From NCBI GenBank assembly GCA_038239145.1, contig JBBSFB010000016.1, forward strand, positions 1 through 64,000: DNA of 64,000 nucleotides, given 5' to 3'. This DNA is from PALSA-610 sp038239145. GTDB lineage: Bacteria > Actinomycetota > Acidimicrobiia > IMCC26256 > PALSA-610. Made by a program: the position numbers and the translations under genes. The notes beneath the pieces were generated by a model. The model was given only the letters and a program-made list of their open reading frames with translations, did no database searches and was not told the origin of the DNA. Below, in pieces: positions 24,199 to 32,533 of the stretch (positions are counted from its first letter, which is position 1; each line of letters opens with the position of its first letter).

Positions 24199-25386
24199 TT
24201 ACGGATGTCCCGGCCCGAGGCGCTCGACGCGAGCAGCTTCCCGCCGGAACAACTCGTCGACGTCGACGCGCATTTTCTCCTCGCCGGGCGGCCAACCGTT
24301 CGGGCTGACCCGACCCTCGATGCTCGACAGCTCGACCGGCCGGCGCTCGTTCGACGCCTGGTACACGGCGAAGCACAACTGCAGCGCGCGGGTCGCGACG
24401 GCCGGATCGAGATCGGGGACCTCGCCCGCCAGGAGCCCATCGACGAAGGCTGCCGCCGAGCGCCGGAACGAGCCGTCGTACGACGCGTCGAGCTCGGCGA
24501 ACGACGTCTGTCGACCGTCCTCTTCGTAGAGCACGACGGGCGGGAGACCAAGGTGCAGGTTGCCGCAGAGCCGGGTCACCCAGATGAATCCGCGCGTTCC
24601 CTGGATCTCGAAGAACTCGTCGGCGCCGTAATAGTCACTGCGGATGAACATGTCGGGCGCGTACGACACCTCCATCATGCCGAGGAGATCTTCACGGTCG
24701 TACTCGAAAAGCGCGACCGTGGGCGCTTCGAAGAACAACGGTCCCTGGCGCACGATCGATTGCACGCTGCGGATGTCGGAGTCGACGAGCCAAAGCGCCA
24801 TCGCGTACTTGTGCATGACGTCGTCGAAGAGATGGCCGCCCGGACTCTCCTGATTGAAGCGCCACGTGTACCCGTGCGGATCGAGGCTGGCCTGGAACTG
24901 CGACTCCGTGCGCCCGACGACGGTCTTGATACGCACGACCGTCGGGGTCCCGATGGCTCCTTCGCGAATGAGGTCGCGCGCCTTTTGCAGCGGCGGGTAA
25001 TGACAGCAATTCTCGGTGACGCGAAAGACGCGGTCCGACTCCGTCGCGGCTTTCATCATTCGGCGCGCGTCGCCGACGTCGTTGGCGATGGGTTTCTGGC
25101 ACGACACGTGCTTGCCGGCCCGGAGCGCGGCGATGGTGTGCTCGGCGTGCAGCGGGGTCGGGCTCAGGATCTCGACTGCGTCGATGTCGTCGTCGGCGAG
25201 CAGCTGGTCGAGCTCCGTGTAACCCCGTTCGACGCCCCATTCGGCCATCCGGCGCTCGAGGACGTCGGGCCGCGGGTCGCAGACCGACACCACGTCGCAC
25301 TGCTCGTGCTCCAGATATCCGGGCACGTTCAAGGTTGCGATGTTCCCCGTGCCGACGATTCCCATGCGTACGCGTTCGATGGCCAT
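24199..25386 (-). CDS. Gfo/Idh/MocA-family oxidoreductase
   Basis: A 395-residue NAD(P)-dependent dehydrogenase. The N-terminal Rossmann domain has MGIVGTGNIATLNVPGYLEH and the family's CQKPIANDVGDARRM (the EKP-type motif as QKP). The C-terminal alpha/beta domain (about 130-370) contains GGHLFDDVMHKYAMALWLV with the conserved histidine. It likely acts on a sugar or cyclitol. Start: the ATG at 25386 gives MAIERVRMGIVG; longer readings are not family-like. Confidence 0.9.
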   Translation of the reverse strand: MAIERVRMGIVGTGNIATLNVPGYLEHEQCDVVSVCDPRPDVLERRMAEWGVERGYTELDQLLADDDIDAVEILSPTPLHAEHTIAALRAGKHVSCQKPIANDVGDARRMMKAATESDRVFRVTENCCHYPPLQKARDLIREGAIGTPTVVRIKTVVGRTESQFQASLDPHGYTWRFNQESPGGHLFDDVMHKYAMALWLVDSDIRSVQSIVRQGPLFFEAPTVALFEYDREDLLGMMEVSYAPDMFIRSDYYGADEFFEIQGTRGFIWVTRLCGNLHLGLPPVVLYEEDGRQTSFAELDASYDGSFRRSAAAFVDGLLAGEVPDLDPAVATRALQLCFAVYQASNERRPVELSSIEGRVSPNGWPPGEEKMRVDVDELFRREAARVERLGPGHP

Positions 25387-25454
25387 CGCGGCACTCTCGC
25401 ACAGCCGGAGGAAAATGCGCCCGCCGGGCCGGGACGCGCACCTACCGTTGCCGC

Positions 25455-26099
25455 ATGCAGATCGCACCGACCGACCGCACCAAGGTTCGCCGCAAGGCCG
25501 ACCGCGCGAACTACGACCGTGGCCTCGTCGAGTCGATCGTCGACGAGGCGCTCTCGTGCCACGTCGGTTTCGCGATCGACGGGCGGCCGTGGGTGATTCC
25601 GACCATTCACGCCCGGGTCGCCGATCACCTGTACGTCCACGGCGCGGTCGCGAACCACATGCTCCGGTCACTCGCCGGTGGCATCGAGGGGTGCGTGACG
25701 GTCACCCTCATCGACGGTCTCGTGCTCGCGCGCTCACAGTTCCACCACTCGATGAACTACCGCTCGGCGCTGATTTTCGGTCGCCTGACACCGGTGACGG
25801 ACGACGACGAAAAGCGCGCCGCGATGCGTGCGCTCGTCGAGCACGTCGTTCCCGGCCGTGCCGCCGAGGCCCGGCCCCCCTCGGCATCCGAGCTCCGGGC
25901 GACGTTGGTGCTCCGGCTCCCGATCACCGAGGCGTCGGCCAAGGTGCGCACGGGAGGACCCGTCGACGACGAGGAAGACCTGGCCTTGCCGATCTGGGCC
26001 GGTCAGCTTCCGATCGGAGCTGCGTACGGGACGCCGATCGCCGATCCGGGAGTGTCGGCAGGCACTCCCGCGTACGTCAGCGGCTACACGCGCGGGTAG
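25455..26099 (+). CDS. Pyridoxamine 5'-phosphate oxidase-family flavin protein
   Basis: A 214-residue FMN-binding split-barrel protein of the Pyridox_ox_2 type. Indicators are KVRRKADRANYDRGLVESIV, CHVGFAIDGRPWVIPTIHAR and LVLARSQFHHSMNYRSAL. This group resembles NimA-type nitroimidazole reductases and uncharacterised flavin oxidoreductases; the substrate is unknown. Divergent from the Gfo/Idh/MocA gene with 68 bp between starts, and convergent with the sulfatase gene 3 bp away. Confidence 0.88.
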   Translation: MQIAPTDRTKVRRKADRANYDRGLVESIVDEALSCHVGFAIDGRPWVIPTIHARVADHLYVHGAVANHMLRSLAGGIEGCVTVTLIDGLVLARSQFHHSMNYRSALIFGRLTPVTDDDEKRAAMRALVEHVVPGRAAEARPPSASELRATLVLRLPITEASAKVRTGGPVDDEEDLALPIWAGQLPIGAAYGTPIADPGVSAGTPAYVSGYTRG

Positions 26100-26102
26100 C
26101 TG

Positions 26103-27626
26103 TTACGCGACGAGCCCGACGGTCGGCTCCTTGCGCACGTCGTGGTTCATGACGTCGCCGAGGAGCGCGGCGAGATCGGAGCGCGTCGCCGCGTACGCGG
26201 GGTCGTCGTATCGGTTGACGAGCTCTCCGGGATCGTCGACGAGGTCGTAGAGCTCACCGAACGGCGCTTCCAGATAGCTGTGGAGCTTGTACCGCGCGGT
26301 CGTGATCGTGCGCATCGGGATCGACGCGACGATGTTGAAGTCGTTCTCCGTCAGCACGTATTCGCGCTTCGGTTCCGTGGCGAGTGAACGGCCCTCCATC
26401 CACGCGGGGACCTCGAGTCCGGCCGCGCCGAGGATGGTCGGCGCGAGGTCGATGGTGCCGACCGGACCGGCGGTCACTGCGCCCGCCTCGACTCCCGGAC
26501 CGCGCACGAGGAGCGGCACCTTGAGCAACGAGTCATATCCGAACGGGCCCTTGAAAATCAGTTGGTGCTCACCAAGGAACTCGCCGTGGTCGCTCGTGAC
26601 GATCACGAGCGTGTCCTCGTTCAGCCCGCGCGTCTCGAGCGCGTCGAGCACGCGACCGATCGCGTGATCGAGTTGGGCGACCATTCCGTAGTACCCCGCA
26701 GTCATGCGCGCGAGCTCTTCGCGGGTGAGCGTCGCACCGCCGGGATTCGCCCACTCGAGCGCGCGTCCCCGCAATCCCTGCGACATCGCCTTTTGGAACG
26801 GCGGCTTCCCGTCGAACTCGTCGGCGTGGATCTCGGGCAGCACCTGCAGCATGTCTTCGGGCGCGTACCGATCGCTCCACGGCGCGGGCGGATCCATCGG
26901 GTGGTGGGGATCGGCGAAGCTGACCCAGCCGAAGAACGGGCCGCCGACGTGCTCGATCCAGTCGACCGCACGATCGGCGATCCACGTCGTGAGGTGATCC
27001 TCCTGCGGCAACGCGTTCTTCCACGTCTGGGTGTGGTCCCACTTCGCGCCGACCGCCTCGGGCTGCATCAACCGCAACCGTTCGGCCCCCCGCTCGAAGC
27101 CGTCCCGGAAGAGGTAGCGGGCGTAGTGAAGACCGAAGGGCGGAGGTCCGTAGACCCAGTTCCACTGCCCCATCAGATCGGCGATCCGCAGGTTGTGCCC
27201 GAAGATCGTCAGCTCGGCGTGCTCGAAGCCGAAATACGGTCCGTTCCAGTCGGCATCGACCCTCGCCGAGCCTTCCACCGACTCCACCTTCCCGGTCGGG
27301 AGGAACGGGAACGCGGTCGCGAAGTGGGCCTTGCCGATGATCGCGGTCCGGTACCCGGCCCGGCCGAGCAGCGTTGCGATCGATCGTTCCTCGGCATCGG
27401 GAGGAAGGTCGACACCGTTGCACGTGACGCCGTGGGTCGACGGATACGTCCCGGTCAGGATCGTGGCCCGCGCCGGCTGGCAGAGCGGGTTTTGGGTGCG
27501 CGCCCCCGAGTACCGCGTGCCCTGCGCCGCGAACCCGTCGAGCCGGGGTGTGGCCTGGAGGGGACTGCCGGCGACACCCAGGGTGTCGGCGCGTTGCTGG
27601 TCGGTCGTGATGAGCAGTACGTTCAT
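26103..27626 (-). CDS. Type I sulfatase (arylsulfatase family)
   Basis: A 507-residue sulfatase of the alkaline phosphatase superfamily. The N-terminal metal-binding NVLLITTDQQRADTLG is present. The modification motif is LCQPARATILTG (C-x-P-A-R), whose cysteine would become formylglycine through a sulfatase-modifying enzyme not seen in this window. VTSDHGEFLGEH carries further metal ligands. No signal peptide is visible, so it is probably cytoplasmic. The ATG at 27626 gives the family N-terminus. It is divergent from a haloalkane dehalogenase with 40 bp between starts. Confidence 0.92.
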   Translation of the reverse strand: MNVLLITTDQQRADTLGVAGSPLQATPRLDGFAAQGTRYSGARTQNPLCQPARATILTGTYPSTHGVTCNGVDLPPDAEERSIATLLGRAGYRTAIIGKAHFATAFPFLPTGKVESVEGSARVDADWNGPYFGFEHAELTIFGHNLRIADLMGQWNWVYGPPPFGLHYARYLFRDGFERGAERLRLMQPEAVGAKWDHTQTWKNALPQEDHLTTWIADRAVDWIEHVGGPFFGWVSFADPHHPMDPPAPWSDRYAPEDMLQVLPEIHADEFDGKPPFQKAMSQGLRGRALEWANPGGATLTREELARMTAGYYGMVAQLDHAIGRVLDALETRGLNEDTLVIVTSDHGEFLGEHQLIFKGPFGYDSLLKVPLLVRGPGVEAGAVTAGPVGTIDLAPTILGAAGLEVPAWMEGRSLATEPKREYVLTENDFNIVASIPMRTITTARYKLHSYLEAPFGELYDLVDDPGELVNRYDDPAYAATRSDLAALLGDVMNHDVRKEPTVGLVA

Positions 27627-27666
27627 GCGCTTTCGATCGTACGTTGACCACGCGAGGAGCTGCTCC

Positions 27667-28587
27667 ATGCCGGCGCTACGCACGCCCGACGACCGCTTCG
27701 GAGGGCTCCCCGGCTTCGCGTTCGAACCGAACTACGTCGAGGTCGGCGCGGGCGAGGTCGAGGGATACGACGGCGGCAGGACGCTACGCGTCCACTATCT
27801 GGACGAAGGCGAGAAGGCGGCACCGGTCGTACTGCTCATGCACGGCGAGCCGTCGTGGAGCTTTCTCTACCGCAAGATGATCCCGGAACTCACCGGCGCG
27901 GGCTTTCGCTGCATCGCCCCCGACCTCGTCGGCTTCGGGCGCTCCGACAAGCCGAGTGAACGCGACGACTACACGTACGCGCGCCACGTCGAGTGGATCC
28001 GCGCCGCGCTGTTCGACGGGCTCGACCTGCGCGAAATCACCTTCGTCGGTCAGGACTGGGGCGGACTCGTCGGGTTGCGGTTGGTCGGTGAGCATCCTGA
28101 CCGGTTCGCCCGCGTCGTGGTGGCGAACACGTATCTGCCCACCGGCGACACGCCGCCCGGGGACGCGTTCCTTTCGTGGCAGCGGTTCTCCCAGACCGTC
28201 GAAGACTTCGCGGTGGGCTTCATCGTGGGCGCGGGGTGTCACGCGCCGCTCTCTGCAGAAGTCACCGCCGCGTACGACGCTCCGTTCCCGGACGATTCCT
28301 ACAAGGCGGGCGCGCGCCAGTTCCCGATGCTCGTCCCGACCGGGCCCGACGATCCCGCGTCGATCGCGAATCGGAAGGCCTGGGAGACGTTGCGGGCGTG
28401 GACGAAACCGTTCCTGACCGCGTTCTCCGACCAGGACGCGATCACGCGCGGGGCCGACGCCGCGTTCCGGCGCGACATCCCCGGGTGTGCCGGGCAGCCG
28501 CATACCACGATCGAGGGCGGCGGTCACTTCCTGCAGGAGGACAAGGGCGAACTGCTCGCGCAGGTGATCGTCGACTGGCTGCGATGA
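27667..28587 (+). CDS. Haloalkane dehalogenase
   Basis: A 306-residue alpha/beta hydrolase of the haloalkane dehalogenase family. The oxyanion loop is HGEPSWSFLYRKMIP. The nucleophile elbow GQDWGGLVGL carries aspartate, as required for dehalogenation, rather than serine. FSDQDAITRG holds the probable acid and GGGHFLQEDKG the histidine. DLVGFGRSDKPS is typical. HGEPSW recalls subfamily I (DhlA-like). Actual halogenated substrate is unknown. The Nudix gene follows after 13 bp. Confidence 0.9.
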   Translation: MPALRTPDDRFGGLPGFAFEPNYVEVGAGEVEGYDGGRTLRVHYLDEGEKAAPVVLLMHGEPSWSFLYRKMIPELTGAGFRCIAPDLVGFGRSDKPSERDDYTYARHVEWIRAALFDGLDLREITFVGQDWGGLVGLRLVGEHPDRFARVVVANTYLPTGDTPPGDAFLSWQRFSQTVEDFAVGFIVGAGCHAPLSAEVTAAYDAPFPDDSYKAGARQFPMLVPTGPDDPASIANRKAWETLRAWTKPFLTAFSDQDAITRGADAAFRRDIPGCAGQPHTTIEGGGHFLQEDKGELLAQVIVDWLR

Positions 28588-28600
28588 AGAACTGGTTGCG

Positions 28601-29221
28601 ATGAGCAACGAGCCGCTCGACGTATTCGCTCTGCTCGACGAGGTGCAGGCGATCGCGCGATCGGGCTTGCACTACTGCGAGAATCCCTTCGATCGCGAGC
28701 GTTATACCAAGCTGCTCGAGACCGCGGAACGCGAGTACGCGAACCGGACGACGCTCGCCGAAGCCGCGGTGCACGAACGGTTCGCGGCCGAGATCGGATA
28801 CGTGACCGCGAAGGTCGGCGCCGATGCTGCCGTGTTCGACGAGCACGATCGCATCCTGTTGGTGCACCGGGCCGACGACGCGAAGTGGGGCCTCGTCGCG
28901 GGCTGGGTCGACCCGAGCGAGTCGCCGGCCGACACGGTGGTGCGCGAGCTGGCCGAAGAGGCCGGGGTGAAGGCCCGCGTCGAACGTCTCGTCGGGGTGT
29001 TCTTCCGCGCAGGTCGCGCCGGCGAGCACCCCCACGGGACCGTGGCAATCGTGTATCTCTGCTCGATCACCGGCGGTCGGCTCCGACCACAACTGCACGA
29101 GGTCACCGAAGTGGCGTGGCGCGCCATCGACGACGTTCCCGCGGCCGACTGGCACCACAACCACCAGGCTCTCGCCCGGGCCGCGCTCGACGCCCGCTGG
29201 CGCATGCGCGCCGGACTCTGA
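28601..29221 (+). CDS. Nudix hydrolase with Nudix_N domain
   Basis: A 206-residue protein. An N-terminal helical Nudix_N domain (about 1-65, ALLDEVQAIARSGLHYCEN) precedes a Nudix domain. The Nudix box runs from GWVDPSES to RELAEEAGV and fits Gx5Ex7REUxEExGU exactly. Relatives cleave nucleoside diphosphate derivatives such as ADP-ribose or NADH. It follows the dehalogenase gene on the same strand. Its stop lies immediately beside that of the convergent MarR-family gene. Confidence 0.9.
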   Translation: MSNEPLDVFALLDEVQAIARSGLHYCENPFDRERYTKLLETAEREYANRTTLAEAAVHERFAAEIGYVTAKVGADAAVFDEHDRILLVHRADDAKWGLVAGWVDPSESPADTVVRELAEEAGVKARVERLVGVFFRAGRAGEHPHGTVAIVYLCSITGGRLRPQLHEVTEVAWRAIDDVPAADWHHNHQALARAALDARWRMRAGL

Positions 29222-29722
29222 CTACGTGCGATCGTCGTCGGCGGCGTCGCAGCCGCCGGCGGCGCGTTGCTCGTCGACGTCGATCGTCGAGAGCGCCGCA
29301 CTCAGATCGAGGAGTTGGCGCGGGTTCAACCGGTCGATGAAGTACTCGCGCACGCCTCGCACGTGGGTAGGCGCCGCCGTCTTCAGCGTCTTGAAGCCCA
29401 GCGGGGTCAGGACCGCGTTCGACCCCCGCCGGTCGCTCGGGCACGGTCGTCGCTCGACCAGCCCCGCCTTGACGAGGCCGTCGATCCGACGGGTGATCCC
29501 GCTCGGCGAAAGGTGCAAAGTGGACGCGAGCTCACTCATGCGCACCGCCTGGTCGACACCCTCGGACAGGTGGTGCAGGACCTCGTAGTCGCCCAGGCTC
29601 ATGCCGTGCTCGGCCTGCAGCTCGTTGTCGAGCATCGCGAGGATGCCTGTCGACGCCTGCACCAGGTTGGTCCAGGCGTCCATCTCGGGCTCGGTGAGCC
29701 ACCGGACCGCGGGCTCGCTCAT
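29222..29722 (-). CDS. MarR-family transcriptional regulator
   Basis: A 166-residue winged-helix regulator. The DNA-binding part is MSELASTLHLSPSGITRRID, followed by GLVERRPCPSDRRGSNAVLT, which forms the wing. Such proteins act as dimers, usually repressors released by small phenolic or oxidant ligands. It is divergent from the YceI gene, and two palindromes of the MarR type lie between them, so it probably represses itself and yceI. The C-terminal tail is acidic. Confidence 0.92.
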   Translation of the reverse strand: MSEPAVRWLTEPEMDAWTNLVQASTGILAMLDNELQAEHGMSLGDYEVLHHLSEGVDQAVRMSELASTLHLSPSGITRRIDGLVKAGLVERRPCPSDRRGSNAVLTPLGFKTLKTAAPTHVRGVREYFIDRLNPRQLLDLSAALSTIDVDEQRAAGGCDAADDDRT

Positions 29723-29759
29723 ATCGGAGGAATCCTACTTGTGGAGTCGGGAATAGTTC

Positions 29760-29771
29760 TTGCGTCCGCAA
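29760..29771. promoter_or_regulatory. MarR-type operator palindrome 1
   Basis: TTGCG-TC-CGCAA, a 5 bp dyad with a 2 nt centre, 38 bp before the marR start. It shares its core with the second palindrome 26 bp away (centre to centre). Confidence 0.55.
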
Positions 29772-29784
29772 CCTTTACAGTGCT

Positions 29785-29798
29785 GTTGCGTTCGCAAC
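29785..29798. promoter_or_regulatory. MarR-type operator palindrome 2
   Basis: GTTGCG-TT-CGCAAC, a perfect 6 bp dyad, 35 bp before the yceI start. With palindrome 1 it probably forms a tandem binding site for the divergently encoded MarR protein. Confidence 0.58.
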
Positions 29799-29832
29799 GA
29801 TTGCGCCTGACACATTCTCACAGGAGTCCACC

Positions 29833-30393
29833 ATGGCCAGTACCCACGCCGTAGAAACCAACGTTCCTGCCGCCGGCACCTACAACCTCGACCAGAGCCA
29901 CTCGCACGTGTCGTTCAGTGCCCGCCACCTCATGGTCACCAAGGTCCGGGGCCGCTTTCCGGTCACCGCGGGCACGCTCGTGATCGCCGAGGACCCGACG
30001 CAGTCGTCGGTCGAGGCGACCATCGACGTAGCCGCGGTCGACAGCGGCGATCCGAAGCGCGACGAGCACCTGCGCTCGGCCGACTTCTTCGACGCCGAGA
30101 AGTACCCGACCATCGAGTTCCGCTCGACCAAGGTCACCGACAAGGGCAACGGCGAGTTCACCCTCGAGGGTGAACTGACCGTCACCGGGAACACCCACCC
30201 GGTCACGCTCGAGGGCGAGTACCTCGGGTCGCAGGCTTCGCCGTGGGGCGACACCCGGATCGGCTTCAGCGGCGAGACCGAAGTGAGCCGCAAGGAGTGG
30301 GGCCTCGAGTGGAATGTTGCGCTCGAGACCGGCGGCGTGCTCGTGAGCGACAAGGTGAAGCTCACGATCGACGCCGAGTGGGTCCAGGCATAA
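29833..30393 (+). CDS. YceI-family lipocalin-like protein
   Basis: A 186-residue YceI-domain protein. It begins AGTYNLDQSHSHVSFSARHL and has the family's RDEHLRSADFFDAEKYPTIE and LTVTGNTHPVTLEGEYLG. YceI proteins form a beta-barrel that binds isoprenoid-like molecules. No signal peptide is visible, so this one is likely cytoplasmic, as in many actinobacteria. A MarR regulator gene is divergent, with paired operator-like palindromes in between. Confidence 0.93.
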   Translation: MASTHAVETNVPAAGTYNLDQSHSHVSFSARHLMVTKVRGRFPVTAGTLVIAEDPTQSSVEATIDVAAVDSGDPKRDEHLRSADFFDAEKYPTIEFRSTKVTDKGNGEFTLEGELTVTGNTHPVTLEGEYLGSQASPWGDTRIGFSGETEVSRKEWGLEWNVALETGGVLVSDKVKLTIDAEWVQA

Positions 30394-30441
30394 TCGAGCC
30401 GGACCAATGCGCCCAAACCACTTGAGCTAGGCGCCGTCAAC

Positions 30442-30487
30442 TGCCGCCAAGGCGCGTCGGGATCTTGCCGACGTACCCTTGGCGGCA
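30442..30487 (+). promoter_or_regulatory. Large nested inverted repeat ending at a start codon
   Basis: An 11 bp perfect stem TGCCGCCAAGG/CCTTGGCGGCA encloses a second 6 bp stem CGTCGG/CCGACG. The right arm ends on the A of the amidohydrolase ATG, so the presumed ribosome-binding region is inside the hairpin. It could be a translational control hairpin, a DNA operator, or the terminator of yceI. Confidence 0.55.
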
Positions 30488-31728
30488 TGACGGTCGGCCC
30501 CGGCATCCGGCTCAACTGGCGTAAGAGCGAGACCCACGGACTCGACGCCGACCCGGTCCCGCGTCCGATCCGCTACACGCTCTTCTCCACCGACGATCAC
30601 CTGGTCGAGCCACCCGGGATGTTCGACGGCCGCCTCCCCGACCGTCTGCAGGAGCTGGCGCCCAAGGTCGTCGAGACCGAAGAAGGCCACGAGGTTTGGC
30701 ACTTCGACGGCCAGGTCTTCTTCCAAGTCGGCCTCAACGCCGTAGTCGGGCGCAAGCGCGAAGACTGGAAGGTCGAACCGACGCGTTTCGAGGAGATGCG
30801 TTCCGGTTGCTACGAAGTCGACGCGCGCGTCCGCGACATGGACATCAACGGCGTGTGGGCCTCGGTCAACTTCCCGTCGCAGATCACCGGATTCTGCGGG
30901 CGGGTCTTCTCGCGTTGTAGTGACCCCGAGCTCGGTCTCGCGGTCACCCGCGCGTGGAACGACTGGTTCCACGACGAGTGGTTCTCGAAATACCCCGATC
31001 GGATCGTCCCGATGGGCATCACCTTCCTCGGCGATCCCGAAGCGGGCGCCGCGGAGATCCGCCGCAACGCGGCCCGGGGCTTCACCGCAGTGACGTTGCC
31101 GGAGTCGCCGCACCGGATCGGCATGGAACCGATCTTCAGCAGCTGGTGGGACCCGATCCTCGCCGCGTGCGCGGAGACGAGCACGGTGGTGTGCCTCCAC
31201 GTCGGTTCCACGGGCGTGGCCGACATGCCGCCCGGCTCGCCGATGGTTCCGCTCGGCGCGACGCTCTTCGGTCAGCTCTCGCTCAGCGCGTGCGCGGAGT
31301 GGCTCTGGTCGCCGTACCCGGCCAAGTACGCCGACCTCAAGATCATCATGAGCGAGGGCGGGATCGGGTGGGTCGCGATGCTGCACGACCGGCTGGAGAA
31401 CATCGTCGACCGTTCCGGCTACGGCGATTACTTCCCGGGGCCCCTGCGACCGGCCGAGGTGTTGCACCGCAACTTCTGGTTCTCCACGATCGACGATCCG
31501 TCGACGTTGAGCACGCGCCACACCATCGGCGTCGAGAACATCACGTTCGAGTCCGACTACCCGCACGGCGACGGCACCTGGCCCGACACCCAGCAGGTGT
31601 TCGCCGACGTGTTCGGGGGTCTTCCCGCGGACGAGATCGCGATGATCAGTCACGAGAACGCGGCGGCGCTCTTCCGGCATCCGCTACCGCCGAACGGCAA
31701 CCCGCATGCGATCGGAGTGAGGCGATGA
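30487..31728 (+). CDS. Amidohydrolase 2 family protein
   Basis: A 413-residue TIM-barrel metal-dependent hydrolase of the PF04909 type. The N-terminal STDDHLVEPPGMF and the C-terminal FESDYPHGDGTWPDTQQVFA, with ENAAALFRH at the end, are characteristic of actinobacterial members, some of which decarboxylate or hydrolyse aromatic and carboxylic substrates. Substrate unknown. The ATG lies at the foot of a long hairpin. Its stop overlaps a 17-codon frame that leads into the IolB-like gene. Confidence 0.9.
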   Translation: MTVGPGIRLNWRKSETHGLDADPVPRPIRYTLFSTDDHLVEPPGMFDGRLPDRLQELAPKVVETEEGHEVWHFDGQVFFQVGLNAVVGRKREDWKVEPTRFEEMRSGCYEVDARVRDMDINGVWASVNFPSQITGFCGRVFSRCSDPELGLAVTRAWNDWFHDEWFSKYPDRIVPMGITFLGDPEAGAAEIRRNAARGFTAVTLPESPHRIGMEPIFSSWWDPILAACAETSTVVCLHVGSTGVADMPPGSPMVPLGATLFGQLSLSACAEWLWSPYPAKYADLKIIMSEGGIGWVAMLHDRLENIVDRSGYGDYFPGPLRPAEVLHRNFWFSTIDDPSTLSTRHTIGVENITFESDYPHGDGTWPDTQQVFADVFGGLPADEIAMISHENAAALFRHPLPPNGNPHAIGVRR

Positions 31729-31778
31729 GCGATGACGCAGAACGCCTCTTGACCCGATACCTGGAAACCGCCCCGTGA
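31725..31778 (+). CDS. 17-residue micro-ORF linking two genes
   Basis: ATG at 31725 overlaps the amidohydrolase stop (ATGA), and its own stop overlaps the GTG of the IolB-like gene (GTGA). The peptide is MSDDAERLLTRYLETAP. It may serve only to couple translation, or be the remaining N-terminus of a gene lost by deletion; the sequence resembles the start of a larger soluble protein. Confidence 0.4.
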   Translation: MSDDAERLLTRYLETAP

Positions 31779-32506
31779 GCAAGACCTCGTACCGCGGCGC
31801 GAACGTTCGACTCGAGATCGCGGCGTTGTCGGCGGGCGAGTCGTTCATCGTCACTCCCCCGGCCGGCCAGGAAGCCGCGATCGTGCTCCTCGAGGGTGAG
31901 GTCGCGTTCGAAGGCGAGGCCGCGAAGCGCACGTCGGTCTTCGACCAGCGCGCAACGGCGGTGTATCTCCCGCCGGGTTCGTCGATCGAGGTCGATGCGA
32001 CGGGCGACGCCGAGATCGCGTTCACCACGACGATCGGCTACGACCTTCGGACGACAGGTGAAGCGCCGACGGTGGTGCATCCCGACGGCGTCGTCGTGCA
32101 GGCGCGCGGCAAGCCCGGGTGGGAGCGCGACGTCCACGACGTCATCGACGACGCGGTGCCCGCGCGCCATCTGCTCGTCGGCGAGACGTTCAACGAGCCC
32201 GGGCAGTGGTCGTCGTTCCCTCCGCACAAACACGACGGCGACGACGGTGAGCCCGCGTTGGAAGAGGTGTACTACTACCGCTTCGACCGGCCCGGAGGCT
32301 TCGGCTTTCAGGGTCTGTACGAGTCGAACGGTCGGGCCGAAGCCGTGTTCTTGAAGCACGGGAGCATCGTCGGTATTCCCCGGGGCTACCACCCCGTCTG
32401 CGCGGCCCCCGGCTACCGCCTCTACTACCTGTGGGTGCTCGTCGGAGAGCCCCGAGCCCTCGCCATGCACGAAGACCCCGTCCACCGCTGGCTCCACGAC
32501 CGCTGA
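31775..32506 (+). CDS. iolB: IolB-like 5-deoxy-glucuronate isomerase
   Basis: A 243-residue bicupin of the KduI/IolB superfamily. In myo-inositol breakdown IolB converts 5-deoxy-D-glucuronate to 5-dehydro-2-deoxy-gluconate. The metal-binding set is visible: WSSFPPHKHDGDDG and LEEVYYYRFDRPGGFGFQ, with HPVCAAPGYRLYYLW near the end. No other inositol genes occur in the window, so the assignment rests on sequence alone. GTG start overlaps the 17-codon micro-ORF. Confidence 0.85.
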   Translation: MSKTSYRGANVRLEIAALSAGESFIVTPPAGQEAAIVLLEGEVAFEGEAAKRTSVFDQRATAVYLPPGSSIEVDATGDAEIAFTTTIGYDLRTTGEAPTVVHPDGVVVQARGKPGWERDVHDVIDDAVPARHLLVGETFNEPGQWSSFPPHKHDGDDGEPALEEVYYYRFDRPGGFGFQGLYESNGRAEAVFLKHGSIVGIPRGYHPVCAAPGYRLYYLWVLVGEPRALAMHEDPVHRWLHDR

Positions 32507-32514
32507 CCTGAAAT

Positions 32515-32529
32515 CCGCGGCGCCCGCGG
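32515..32529. terminator. Hairpin between iolB and MFS gene
   Basis: CCGCGG-cgc-CCGCGG lies between the stop codons of the convergent iolB and MFS transporter genes. Six base pairs, 3 nt loop, no T-tract. Confidence 0.4.
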
Positions 32530-32533
32530 CCGA

